Shown: one piece after another, positions 33,581 to 43,779 of the stretch
Layout of the letters: the number at the start of each line of letters is the position of its first letter
How positions within the stretch are numbered: the stretch's first letter is position 1
NCBI RefSeq assembly: GCF_008638365.1
Contig: NZ_VWVU01000004.1
Coordinates: 301,166-365,165, forward strand
Source: Nocardiopsis quinghaiensis
GTDB lineage: Bacteria > Actinomycetota > Actinomycetes > Streptosporangiales > Streptosporangiaceae
Length of the DNA: 64,000 nt
Direction: 5' to 3'
Notes under the pieces: generated by a model
Seen by the model: only the letters and a program-made list of their open reading frames with translations
Told to the model about the DNA's origin: nothing
Database searches by the model: none
Program-made: the position numbers and the translations under genes

Positions 33581-34762
33581 GTGCTCGGGGGCAACAGCCG
33601 CAACAGGACACATACACGCCACACCCGTGGTGGTACCACCACGGCCTGTGCGGCCGTCGTCACCGCCACCGCCGTACTCCTCGGCCCGACTGCGGCTCCG
33701 GCCTCGGCCGACCCCATCCCCGACTACCGGCCCGAGCAGTGGGGCCTGCAGTCCGTCGAGGCCCAGGAACTGTGGGAGGAGACCCGGGGCCAGGGCGTCA
33801 CCGTCGCGCTTCCCGGAGTCTCCGTCAACGAGGAGCACCCGGACCTGGTCGACAACGTCCGGCTGGACACGCGGTTCGGCGCCAACGACGGCGACGTCGG
33901 CGCGGGCAACGCCACGGCCGCCCTGGTCGCGGCCCACGGACACGGCATGGACGCCGACGCTGGCGTGCTCGGCGCGGCGCCCGAGGCCTCCCTGCTCGTG
34001 CTGCCCACCGGGGACCGGATGGCCGAGGCCGTGCGCTTCGCCGTGGAGGAGGACGCCCAGGTCGTCCTGCTGCCCGAGACCGACGGGTCCACCGATCTGA
34101 CCGGCGCCACCCAGGACGCGGTGAACAGCGGCGTGCTGGTCGTCGGACCGGCCGGGGGCCGGGAGGACCCCAACGTGCTCACCGTCGCCGGAACGGACGA
34201 GGAGGGCGCGCTCGTTCCCGGTTCCCCCGACGCGGAGGAGATCGAGCTGACCGCGCCCGGGGCCGACCTGGTGACAGCGGGGCCGGACCTGGGCCAGACC
34301 GAGGTCACCGGTGCCCCGTACGCCGCCGCCCTGGTCGCGGGGGTAGCCGCCCTGGTGCGCTCGGAGCACCCGCAGCTGCGCCCCGACCAGGTCCGCGCCG
34401 CCCTCGTCCAGGGTTCGCGGACCGGCCCCGACGACCTGCCCGCGCTGTACGCGCCCCACGCGGAGGGGGAGGCTGTGGGCACGGCCCAGGACACCCCGCT
34501 GCTCGACGAGGACCTCCTCGACGCGCGCGAGCGGGCGGGGGCCGTGCCGGTGTGGGCGTGGTTCGCCGCGGTCGGCGCCGTTCTGGTCCTCGGCGCCCTC
34601 CTGGTGGTCCTGTGGATACGCCGCTCCACCGCCGACCCCTACGGTGTGAAGGCCGAACGCCAGGAGGAGGACGAGAGGATCGCCGCCGAGCGCGCCGCCG
34701 AGGCCCCGCCCGCCAGCCGACGCAAGAAGGGCGGACGCCGCCGCAGGACCCGCGGCAAGTAG
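33581..34762 (+). CDS. Mycosin-like S8 subtilase with all catalytic residues lost (pseudoprotease)
   Basis: 393 residues from GTG 33581 (GAGGGAG site). Order: signal peptide (residues 22-43), subtilisin-like domain 55-290, transmembrane helix 323-345 and a basic tail ending RRRRTRGK. The layout matches type VII secretion mycosins. However, the catalytic Asp position reads ALPGVSVNEEHPDL (Gly79), the GHGT block reads GAGNATAALVAA (His to Ala108), the GTSxAAP block reads GAPYAAALVAG (Ser to Pro246) and the oxyanion Asn reads AGG (Gly193). The fold-defining residues are kept, so the gene is maintained as a non-enzyme. No ESX genes adjoin it. Confidence 0.88.
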   Translation: MLGGNSRNRTHTRHTRGGTTTACAAVVTATAVLLGPTAAPASADPIPDYRPEQWGLQSVEAQELWEETRGQGVTVALPGVSVNEEHPDLVDNVRLDTRFGANDGDVGAGNATAALVAAHGHGMDADAGVLGAAPEASLLVLPTGDRMAEAVRFAVEEDAQVVLLPETDGSTDLTGATQDAVNSGVLVVGPAGGREDPNVLTVAGTDEEGALVPGSPDAEEIELTAPGADLVTAGPDLGQTEVTGAPYAAALVAGVAALVRSEHPQLRPDQVRAALVQGSRTGPDDLPALYAPHAEGEAVGTAQDTPLLDEDLLDARERAGAVPVWAWFAAVGAVLVLGALLVVLWIRRSTADPYGVKAERQEEDERIAAERAAEAPPASRRKKGGRRRRTRGK

Positions 34763-34940
34763 TCCCGGCGGCGGGTGGTCCGGTTCCCGTGCGGACTCCC
34801 GCGGCCGGGACCGGACACGGTGCGTGGTCGCCGCACGTCATGGGTGCTCCACGAACAGTGACGCCGTGGTCGCACGTGCATATGTAAGGAACGGCGGACG
34901 GTCTTGACGCGGGCACGCACGGGGGACAAGGCTTTGGAGA

Positions 34941-35549
34941 ATGTCACCTCTCGAAGCGTCGTCCCTGCCCTCACGAGGTGGTCCGCGGACCGGGACCACA
35001 CCCGAGTTCCGCAACCTCGTCGACGGACGTGTCCGCATCGCCGAGTACGACGCCAAGTGGCCCTACCTCTTCGAGCGCGAGGCCCGGAGGGTCGGTGCCG
35101 CCCTCGGTGACCGTGCCCTGCTCTTCGAACACGTCGGTTCCACCGCGGTGCCCGGCCTCGCCGCCAAGCCCTGCGTCGACCTGCTGCTGGTGGTCGCCGA
35201 CTCCTCGGACGAGCCCGCCTACATGCCCGACCTCGAAGCCGCCGGCTACTCCCTGGTGATCAGGGAACCCGACTGGTACGAGCACCGCGTGTTCAAGGGC
35301 GCCGAGGTCAACCTCAACCTGCACGTGTTCAGTGAGGGCTGCGAGGAGGCGGAGCGGATGCGCCGCTTCCGGGACCTCCTCACCGACGACGCCGACGCAC
35401 GCGAGCGCTACACCGCGGTCAAACGCGAACTGGCCGAGCGCACCTGGGACCGCATCCAGGACTACGCCGACGCCAAGTCCGACATCGTGAAGCGGCTCCT
35501 GGCCGAGGCGGACGGGAGGGACGGCGGGAGGGACGCCGCCACGGACTGA
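34941..35549 (+). CDS. GrpB family protein (UPF0157)
   Basis: 202 residues. The nucleotidyltransferase-like core shows RIAEYDAKWPYLFEREA, LFEHVGSTAVPGLAAKPCVDLLLVV and the closing YTAVKRELAER and KSDIVKRLLAEA helices. In some bacteria this domain is fused to dephospho-CoA kinase; here it stands alone. The GSTAVPGLAAKPxxD segment matches the metal-binding pattern of the fold. Function is unproven. It converges on otsA, with 23 bp between stops. Confidence 0.9.
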   Translation: MSPLEASSLPSRGGPRTGTTPEFRNLVDGRVRIAEYDAKWPYLFEREARRVGAALGDRALLFEHVGSTAVPGLAAKPCVDLLLVVADSSDEPAYMPDLEAAGYSLVIREPDWYEHRVFKGAEVNLNLHVFSEGCEEAERMRRFRDLLTDDADARERYTAVKRELAERTWDRIQDYADAKSDIVKRLLAEADGRDGGRDAATD

Positions 35550-35572
35550 CCTCCGTGGCGGCCGGGCCGGGC

Positions 35573-37009
35573 TCAGACCAGCGAGCGCAGCTGGTCCTGG
35601 AACCACCGGCGCGGCGGCAGCGCCACCGCGGCCTCCGCCAGGCGCTGCCTGCGCTCGCGCCGTTCCTCCGCCGACATCGACAGCGCCCTGTGCAGCGCCT
35701 CCGCCGTCTCCACGGTGTCGTAGGGGTTGACCAGCAGCGAGTCCTCGCCCAGCTCGTCCGCGGCGCCCGCCTCGCGCGAGAGCACCAGCACCGAGTCCCG
35801 CTCCGACAGCACCGGGCCCTCCTTGGCCACCAGGTTCATGCCGTCCCGGACCGGGTTCACCAGCAGCACGTCGGCGATCTGGAAGGACGCCAGCGAGCGC
35901 GGGTAGTCGTCGTTGACCTCCAGGATCAGCGGAGTCCACTCGGCGGTCGCGAACTCCGCGTTGATCTCCTTGGCGGTCCGCAGCACCGCGTCGGTGTACT
36001 CGCGGTACTCCGGCACGTCGCCCCGGCTCGGGTAGGCGAACGCCAGGTGCGTCACCCGGCCCCGCCACTCCGGACGGGTGGTCAGCAGCTCCCGGTACGC
36101 CTCCAGGCCGCGCACGATGTTCTTGGACAGCTCGGTGCGGTCCACCCGGACGATGAGCCTGGTGTCGCCGACGGCCTCCCGCAGGGTGTCCCGGCGCGCC
36201 GCCACGGCCGGTTCGGCGGCGCTCTCGCGCAGCGTCTCCGCGTCCGCGCCCAGGGCGTGCACGTCCACCCCGACGATCCGGCCGCCGTACTCCACGGTGC
36301 GGTGCCGGAAGTCCACGTCCGCGCGCAGGACGTCCGCGCAGCAGCGCAGGAACGCGTCCGCCCACCGCGGGCTCTGGAAGCCCAGCCGGTCCGCGCCCAG
36401 CATGCCCTCCAACAGGTCGCGCGCGACCTGCTCGGGCAGCATCCGGAAGTACTCCGGGGGCGCCCACGGGGTGTGCGAGAAGTGTGCGATCCGCAGGTCG
36501 GGGCGGCGGGCGCGCAGGATGCGCGGTACGAGTGCCAGGTGGTAGTCCTGCACGGCCACGCGGGCACCGTCGGCGGCGCCGGTCACCAGCGCCTCGGCGA
36601 ACGCGTTGTTGTAGGCGGTGTAGTCCTCCCACATCCGCCGGAAGTGCGAGCCGAAGGACGGCTTGTTGGGGATGTCGTACAGCATGTGCTGCACGAACCA
36701 CAGGGTCGAGTTGGCCACCCCGGTGTAGGCGCCCTCGAAGGTCCGCCGCGGGATGTCGAGCATGTGGACCCGCATGCCGTCCAGGTCGTGGGCGCGGTCC
36801 AGCCGCGCCTCCGGCGCCTCCGCCGCGGCCCGGCGGTCGGCGTCCGACAGCGCGGCGCACACCCAGATGCTGTCGATCTCGTTGGCCACCGAGATCATTC
36901 CCGAGACCAGGCCGCCTCCGCCGCGCCGGTGCTCCAGGGAGCCGTCGTCGGCGGTCGAGAAGGACACCGGTCCCCTGTTGGAGGCAATGAGGATCTGTGC
37001 CTTGTCCAC
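35573..37009 (-). CDS. otsA: Trehalose-6-phosphate synthase (GT20)
   Basis: 478 residues from GTG 37009. The GT20 landmarks are present: SNRGPVSF, RRGGGGLVSG, VQDYHLALVPRIL, HFSHTPWAPPEYFRMLP, the phosphate-site RVDRTELSKNIVRGLEAYREL and LVNPVRDGMNLVAKEGPVLS. It transfers glucose from UDP- or GDP-glucose to glucose-6-phosphate; OtsB completes trehalose. The DRTELSKN form is an actinobacterial variant of the E. coli DRLDYxKG motif. The two ots genes are about 2.9 kb apart with unrelated genes between, so they are separately transcribed. Confidence 0.92.
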   Translation of the reverse strand: MDKAQILIASNRGPVSFSTADDGSLEHRRGGGGLVSGMISVANEIDSIWVCAALSDADRRAAAEAPEARLDRAHDLDGMRVHMLDIPRRTFEGAYTGVANSTLWFVQHMLYDIPNKPSFGSHFRRMWEDYTAYNNAFAEALVTGAADGARVAVQDYHLALVPRILRARRPDLRIAHFSHTPWAPPEYFRMLPEQVARDLLEGMLGADRLGFQSPRWADAFLRCCADVLRADVDFRHRTVEYGGRIVGVDVHALGADAETLRESAAEPAVAARRDTLREAVGDTRLIVRVDRTELSKNIVRGLEAYRELLTTRPEWRGRVTHLAFAYPSRGDVPEYREYTDAVLRTAKEINAEFATAEWTPLILEVNDDYPRSLASFQIADVLLVNPVRDGMNLVAKEGPVLSERDSVLVLSREAGAADELGEDSLLVNPYDTVETAEALHRALSMSAEERRERRQRLAEAAVALPPRRWFQDQLRSLV

Positions 37010-37293
37010 GTGGTCGTCCTCTCGGATGATGCGGCTGGGGTCGGGCGCGCGCACCGCGCGGGGCGCATCCTAGGTCTCGCCTGTGGACAGCCGCCCCAAA
37101 CCCGTCCCAGGCCAACCGGGGCGCACGTCACAGGCGCGGAACACCGCACGTGCGTTCACGGGATCCTGACCGGTGCCGTCTCACCATGTGAGCCCGTTCG
37201 TGTTGCGCGGGTCACCGGATATGGAAAACCGGTCAACGTGTCCGTTACAGTGACGGTGCGGATCCGACAGGACCCGCCACAACTTCATATTGC

Positions 37294-37432
37294 TCATCCA
37301 GAGGGGTGGAGGGACCGGCCCTGCGAAGCCCCGGCAACCATCCCAGCACGCGATACTCGCGAACCCGCGAGGCGGCTGGGGCAGGTGCCAACTCCGGCCT
37401 GGGGACAAGGTGTCCACCAGGGAAGATGAGGG
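37294..37432 (+). ncRNA. SAM riboswitch (SAM-I/SAM-IV clan) upstream of thrC
   Basis: The leader carries the conserved S-box order: TCATCCAGAGGGGTGG, AGGGACCGGCCCTGCGAAGC, CCCGGCAACC, a variable stem, then AGGTGCCAACTCCGGCC and a GGACAAGGTGTCC hairpin with GATGAGGGG closing the first helix. These match the kink-turn and SAM-binding core of the SAM-I/SAM-IV clan. It ends 13 nt before the thrC ATG and probably hides that start when SAM is plentiful. SAM-IV is the commoner type in actinobacteria, but class was not resolved by eye. Confidence 0.88.
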
Positions 37433-37445
37433 GAGACGCCTCGCC

Positions 37446-38705
37446 ATGGCGATTGCCGCCACCGAACCCACCTCCGTCCGCGCCTTCGGCCCCGGCACCG
37501 CGCTTTCCTGCCGCGAGTGCGGTGAGCGCTACGAGCTCACCCCCCGGTACGCCTGTGAGGCCTGTTTCGGCCCCCTGGAGATCGCCTACGACTTCGGGAC
37601 CGTGACCCGCGCGGACATCGAGAACGGCCCCAAGAGCATCTGGCGCTACCGTTCGCTGCTCCCCGTTCCGACCAACGTCGCCGAGCTGCCCAACATGGCC
37701 CCCGGCCTGACCCCGCTGGTGAGGGCCGACCGCCTCGCCGCCGAGCTGGGCCTGGACTCCCTCCACGTCAAGGACGACTCCGGCAACCCCACGCACTCCT
37801 TCAAGGACCGCGTGGTCGCCATCGCCGTCGAGGCCGCCCGCACCTTCGGGTTCACCACCCTGTCCTGCTCCTCCACCGGCAACCTGGCCGGCGCGGTCGG
37901 CGCCGCCGCGGCGCGCGCCGGGTTCGAGTCCTGCGTGTTCATCCCCGCCGGGCTGGAGGAGGCCAAGGTGGTCATGGCCGCCGTCTACGGCGGCAAGGTC
38001 GTGGCCATCGACGGCAACTACGACGACGTCAACCGCTTCTGCTCCGAGCTCATCGGCGACCCGGCCGGCGAGGGCTGGGGCTTCGTCAACATGAACCTGC
38101 GCCCCTACTACGGCGAGGGCTCCAAGACGCTGGCCTACGAGATCGCCGAACAGCTGGGCTGGCGCCTGCCCGAGCAGATCATCATCCCGATCGCGTCCGG
38201 CTCCCAGCTCACCAAGATCGACAAGGGCTTCCAGGAGCTCGTCAAGCTCGGCCTGGTGGAGGACCGCCCGTACAAGATCTTCGGCGCCCAGGCCACGGGC
38301 TGCGCCCCGGTCGCGCGGGCGTGGGAGAAGGGCATCGACGTCATCCAGCCGGTCAAGCCCGACACCATCGCCAAGTCGCTGGCCATCGGCAACCCGGCCG
38401 ACGGCCCGTACGTGCTGGACATCGCCCAGCGCACGGGAGGTTCGGTGGAGCACGTGGACGACGACGAGATCGTCGACTCCATCAAGCTCCTCGCCCGCAC
38501 CGAGGGCGTCTTCGCCGAGACCGCGGGCGGCGTCACCACCGGTGTCCTGCGCAAGCTGGTCCGCGAGGGCAGACTCGACCCCGGGGCCGAGACCGTCGTG
38601 CTCAACACCGGTGACGGGCTCAAGACCCTGAACGCCGTCGACTCCGGTGTGACCGCCACCATCAAGCCGTCCCTGAGCGCCTTCACCAGCGCAGGTCTCG
38701 CCTAG
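37446..38705 (+). CDS. thrC: Threonine synthase-family PLP enzyme under SAM riboswitch
   Basis: 419 residues from ATG 37446. An N-terminal zinc-ribbon-like segment (CRECGERYELTPRYACEACFG) precedes the PLP fold type II core, with the cofactor Lys in NPTHSFKDRVV and phosphate loop SCSSTGNLAGAVGAAAA. Threonine synthase converts O-phosphohomoserine to threonine. Riboswitch control by SAM and the sulfur-carrier gene behind it are unusual for pure threonine synthesis and suggest a link to methionine or homocysteine formation (inference). The MoaD/ThiS gene follows after a 254-bp spacer. Confidence 0.9.
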   Translation: MAIAATEPTSVRAFGPGTALSCRECGERYELTPRYACEACFGPLEIAYDFGTVTRADIENGPKSIWRYRSLLPVPTNVAELPNMAPGLTPLVRADRLAAELGLDSLHVKDDSGNPTHSFKDRVVAIAVEAARTFGFTTLSCSSTGNLAGAVGAAAARAGFESCVFIPAGLEEAKVVMAAVYGGKVVAIDGNYDDVNRFCSELIGDPAGEGWGFVNMNLRPYYGEGSKTLAYEIAEQLGWRLPEQIIIPIASGSQLTKIDKGFQELVKLGLVEDRPYKIFGAQATGCAPVARAWEKGIDVIQPVKPDTIAKSLAIGNPADGPYVLDIAQRTGGSVEHVDDDEIVDSIKLLARTEGVFAETAGGVTTGVLRKLVREGRLDPGAETVVLNTGDGLKTLNAVDSGVTATIKPSLSAFTSAGLA

Positions 38706-38743
38706 GTCGTGTTCTTCGGGGCCTCCGCTCCGCTTCGGCCCGT

Positions 38744-38849
38744 GTTCGGGCGCCCAAGAGGCCAGGGATTCTTCCTCCTCGGCGGCGCCTGCCGCTCGTT
38801 CCTCGCTCGCGGCTTGTCCCGTCGTGCAGAACCCTGGCGGCGCCCGAAC
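38744..38849. repeat. Large imperfect inverted repeat in the thrC-moaD spacer
   Basis: GTTCGGGCGCC...CCAGGGATTCT (38744-38772) pairs with AGAACCCTGGCGGCGCCCGAAC (38828-38849), leaving a 55-nt loop. A shorter outer pair, GTTCTTCG near 38711 and CGAAGAAC near 38874, extends the symmetry. It may be a dispersed intergenic element or an RNA structure that tunes moaD expression. Confidence 0.55.
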
Positions 38850-38959
38850 CAACACCCTCCGGGGTGGATGTTTCGAAGAACGGGCCCTGGCCCCATGGCC
38901 CCGGCGCGTCCGCCGGGGCCCGCACCAGCCCGCAGTCTCCCACCAGAAGGAAGTCCGCC

Positions 38960-39238
38960 ATGAGCGCCAGCGTCCGCGTGCCCACCATCCTGCGCACCTA
39001 CACCGACGACGCCTCCGAGGTGACCGCCAGGGGCGGCACCCTCGCCGAGGTCCTGGACGACCTGGAGGCCAACCACCCCGGCATCCGCGCCCGCGTCCTC
39101 GACGACAACGGCAAGGTGCGCCGCTTCATCAACGTCTACGTCGGCGACGAGGACGTGCGGTTCGATAAGGGCCTGCAGACCGAGATCGCCGACGGCGCCC
39201 AGATCTCCATCATCCCGGCGGTCGCCGGGGGCTGCTGA
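38960..39238 (+). CDS. MoaD/ThiS-family sulfur-carrier protein ending GGC
   Basis: 92 residues from ATG 38960 (AAGGAAG site). Ubiquitin-like sulfur carrier: VRVPTILRTYTDDASEV, LAEVLDDLEANHPGIRARVLDDNGKVRRFINVYVGDEDVR and GAQISIIPAVAGGC. Carriers work through a C-terminal Gly-Gly thiocarboxylate; here an extra Cys follows the Gly-Gly, as in QbsE-like proteins that need a JAMM protease to expose the glycine. The close relative CysO of Mycobacterium ends directly in Gly-Gly. It shares the SAM-controlled unit with thrC. No JAMM or adenylating enzyme gene is in this window. Confidence 0.9.
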   Translation: MSASVRVPTILRTYTDDASEVTARGGTLAEVLDDLEANHPGIRARVLDDNGKVRRFINVYVGDEDVRFDKGLQTEIADGAQISIIPAVAGGC

Positions 39239-39257
39239 GCCCCGCCGACCCGTGTGA

Positions 39258-39296
39258 GGGGCGGTTCCGGCACCGGAGGGGTGCCGGGGCCGCCCC
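39258..39296 (+). terminator. Two-tier hairpin terminator of the thrC-moaD unit
   Basis: Outer stem GGGGCGG/CCGCCCC and inner stem GGCACC/GGTGCC begin 20 nt after the sulfur-carrier stop. Confidence 0.75.
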
Positions 39297-39458
39297 GTCG
39301 CCGTCTCCGGCCCACCGCGGGCCTCGGTCGGGGCTGGCTGGGCGGTGGCGGTCGTACTGACCGTCGCGGCGCCGGCGGTGGGCTCGCGGGCGGTGCGCCG
39401 CCCCAGCTCCCGAGCCGGTGGCCCAAGCCCTGGTCCGGGACCCCGCCGGCACGCGGCG

Positions 39459-39493
39459 CGGGGAGGCCGACGGGGAGCCCGTCGGCCTCCCCG
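39459..39493. terminator. Perfect 16-bp hairpin in the moaD-groEL gap
   Basis: Arms 39459-39474 and 39478-39493 pair perfectly around a 3-nt loop; the flanks CCGGCAC and GTGCCGG lengthen it. The 39239-39616 gap contains no convincing gene, so this may be a second terminator insulating groEL or a structured RNA. Confidence 0.55.
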
Positions 39494-39616
39494 TGTGCCG
39501 GATCCCTGGCCGGACTTCCCGTCGCGCTGTCCGCTGAGCGCGGAAAACCCGTGTGTTATGTGGTGTTTGTGCAGGTAGATACTGGGATGCGCTGGAGAGA
39601 AATCGTGACCACATCG

Positions 39617-39643
39617 TTTGCACTCTCGGGGGGCGAGTGCTAA
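39617..39643. promoter_or_regulatory. CIRCE operator 1 (one mismatch)
   Basis: TTTGCACTC, nine nt, GAGTGCTAA: the HrcA-binding CIRCE element with one substitution in the left arm. It lies upstream of a second, perfect copy. Confidence 0.85.
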
Positions 39644-39655
39644 AAATGGATCTGG

Positions 39656-41439
<1,784 letters not shown>

Positions 41440-41510
41440 TAGGTCCGTGAACCTCGGGCCCCCGGGCCCGCAGGCGTCTGAGGTCCGGATACGCGACCTC
41501 GCCCGCGACG

Positions 41511-41541
41511 ACCGGGCGGCCCCTCGGGGCCGCCCGGTTTC
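41511..41541 (+). terminator. groEL hairpin terminator with short T-run
   Basis: A 13-bp perfect stem (41511-41523 with 41526-41538), minimal TC loop, then TTT. Confidence 0.85.
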
Positions 41542-41668
41542 GCCGTCTCCGGGGCCGGAACCGCCGGTAGGGGCACTGTCCTCGCAGAGGGGTGAAGGTC
41601 GTTCTGCGAAGTGTCGGGCGGACGCGGACACGGAGCGTTGCGCTCCCTGTCCGGAGGTGCGAAGCGGA

Positions 41669-41998
41669 ATGAGCCTGGTTGTGGCAGAAGCCGCCCCGGC
41701 GGCGGGACCGCCGCGATGGGACTACCTGCTGAGCACCTGGCGAGAGCTGGACGCGCCCGACGCCTGGGACGAGGCGGGGCCGTCGGTCACCCTCCACGAA
41801 CAGCCCGGCAACGGCCGGTACGACCACGCCACGACCGTGGACCTCGGGGTGAGGATCCGGCTGCCCGCACCCTTCGACGTCGAGCTCGACACGTCCAGGT
41901 TCCCCGGCCCCGAGCAGTGGCCGCGGCCCGAGGGCCGACGGGGACCTCCCGGGGCGCGTCAGCCCCGGCCGTGCCAGGCGTGCCACAGGGAGGCGTAG
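41669..41998 (+). pseudogene. Truncated Uma2-family endonuclease remnant (C-terminal part)
   Basis: 109 codons from ATG 41669 with GGAGG further upstream. Residues from about 42 (SVTLHEQPGNGRYDHATTVDLGVRIRLPAPFDVELDTSRFP) match the C-terminal segment of Uma2 PD-(D/E)XK proteins, which end with a YxHxxTVPFGxxxxLPxPFxxxLDTSxF pattern. The catalytic N-terminal two thirds is absent and replaced by unrelated Ala/Pro-rich sequence. The frame then runs 40 nt into the end of the ABC gene on the other strand. It is probably a decaying copy of a multi-copy actinomycete family. Confidence 0.6.
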
Positions 41999-43779
41999 GA
42001 GCCTCCGCGGGCGACCAGCTCGTCGTGGCCGCCCAGCTCGCTGATCCGGCCGTCCTCCACCACCGCGATCCGGTCGGCGTCGTGCGCGGTGTGCAGCCGG
42101 TGCGCGATGGCCACCACCGTGCGGCCCGACAGCACCCCCGCGAGCGAGCGCTCCAGGTGGCGGGCCGAGCGCGGGTCCATCAGCGACGTGGCCTCGTCCA
42201 GCACCAGCACGTCGGGATCGGCCAGCACCACGCGGGCCAGGGCGAGCTGCTGTACGCGGGCCGGGTCCAGCGGGACGTTGCCCGAACCCACCCGGGTGTC
42301 CAGTCCGTCCGGCAGTGAGCGCGCCCAGCCGTCGGCGCCCACGGCGGCCAGCGCCTCCCACAGGCGCTCCCGGTCCGCCTCCTCGTCCCCGGGCAGGTCC
42401 AGCGCCAGCGCCAGGTTCTCGGCGACCGTGCCCCGGAACATGTGGCTCTCCTGGCTCAGCATGACCACCCGCCCGCGCCGTTGCCCGGGTGCCAGCCCCG
42501 ACATGGACACCCCGCTCACACGGACGTCTCCCGACGTGGGCGGATGCACGCCGGCGACCAGCTTGCCCAGGGTCGACTTGCCCGCGCCGCTCGGTCCCAC
42601 CACGGCTAGGCGCTCCCCGGGTGCGAGCACGAGGTCGACACCGTGCAGCACCTCCGTTCCGGTGTAGCCGAAGCGCACCCCGTCCAGGCGGACCTCGCCC
42701 GGCCTCCCGCCAGAGGGCGCGTCCGGCCCGGAGGGCCCCTCCTCGGCGAGCTCCACGCCCAGGAGCCTGCGCAGGCTCGTGAAGCCCATCATCAGGCTGT
42801 CCACCTGGTCCAGCACCTGCTCCAGGGGCCGTCCCGTCTGCCTGCTGAGGAAGACCGCCGTGGCGACCTCCCCCAGGCTCAGCGGCCCGTCCACGTACAA
42901 CAGGCCCGCCGCCAGGAAGGTCAGGGCGATCGGGAGCATGTACGCGACCTCCAGCGGCGGGTACCAGACGCACCTCAGCCACAGGGTGTACCGCTCCGCC
43001 GCGTAGGCGCGGCCCACGCGCTGTTCGTTGAGCGCGGTCTGGCGGGCCTGCCGACCCAGCGCCTCGATCGTGTGCGCGCCCTCCACGGTGTCGGTCACGC
43101 CCTGGGTCAGGTCCGAGTAGGCGGCCAGCTCACGCACGTATCCGTCCGGTGCCCTGCGGGCGTACCAGCGCGTGGACACCCACAGCACGACCACGGACGG
43201 CGCCCACGCCAGGAGCAGGGCCGGATGCAGGACTGCTGTCGCCACGACGACGATGACCAGGGTCACCGTGCTGACCGCCATCACCGGCACCGCGACGCGC
43301 ACGGTGTGGCTCAGGTGGCCGATGTCGCGGCCGGTGCGCGCCACGAGGTCGCCCGTGCCCGCGCGCTCCACCACCCCCAGCGGCAGCCGGAGCACCGCGC
43401 GCACGAACTCCTCGCGCAGCTCCGCCAGCACGGTCTCACCGAAGCGGATCGAGGCCGCCACGGACACCAGGGTGAACCCGGCGTGCAGCACCAGCGACAC
43501 GACGATCAGCGCGGCGAGCACGTCGATGCGCGAGGAGGCCCCCTCCGCGCGCACGGTGTCGATGATCACGCCGAGGATCCAGGGCGAGGCCAGCGCCATG
43601 AGCGCGGCCAGTCCGTACAGGAGCACGACGACGGCGAACAGGGCGCCGTGCTCCCGCCCGGCGCGGCGCAGCCGTGCCCACACCGCGGGAGCGGACGCGA
43701 CCGGCAGCCCGGCGGTGTGGTGCTCCCGCGGTGCCCCGGCCGTACCGGCGGCCTCGGCGCGGTCGGCGGTCTGGGTCAT
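41959..43779 (-). CDS. ABC exporter half-transporter 2 (canonical Walker motifs, degenerate signature)
   Basis: 606 residues: six-helix type I exporter membrane domain (about 45-330), then the nucleotide-binding domain. Walker A GPSGAGKSTLGKL, Q-loop MLSQESHMF, Walker B VLVLDEATSLMD and H-loop IAHRLHTAHD are intact. The LSGGQ signature is replaced by PLDPARVQQLALARVVL. Its ATG overlaps the stop of the upstream half-transporter (ATGA), so the two are made together and form a heterodimer. The substrate is unknown; such pairs export peptides, lipids or drugs. Confidence 0.92.
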   Translation of the reverse strand: MTQTADRAEAAGTAGAPREHHTAGLPVASAPAVWARLRRAGREHGALFAVVVLLYGLAALMALASPWILGVIIDTVRAEGASSRIDVLAALIVVSLVLHAGFTLVSVAASIRFGETVLAELREEFVRAVLRLPLGVVERAGTGDLVARTGRDIGHLSHTVRVAVPVMAVSTVTLVIVVVATAVLHPALLLAWAPSVVVLWVSTRWYARRAPDGYVRELAAYSDLTQGVTDTVEGAHTIEALGRQARQTALNEQRVGRAYAAERYTLWLRCVWYPPLEVAYMLPIALTFLAAGLLYVDGPLSLGEVATAVFLSRQTGRPLEQVLDQVDSLMMGFTSLRRLLGVELAEEGPSGPDAPSGGRPGEVRLDGVRFGYTGTEVLHGVDLVLAPGERLAVVGPSGAGKSTLGKLVAGVHPPTSGDVRVSGVSMSGLAPGQRRGRVVMLSQESHMFRGTVAENLALALDLPGDEEADRERLWEALAAVGADGWARSLPDGLDTRVGSGNVPLDPARVQQLALARVVLADPDVLVLDEATSLMDPRSARHLERSLAGVLSGRTVVAIAHRLHTAHDADRIAVVEDGRISELGGHDELVARGGSYASLWHAWHGRG

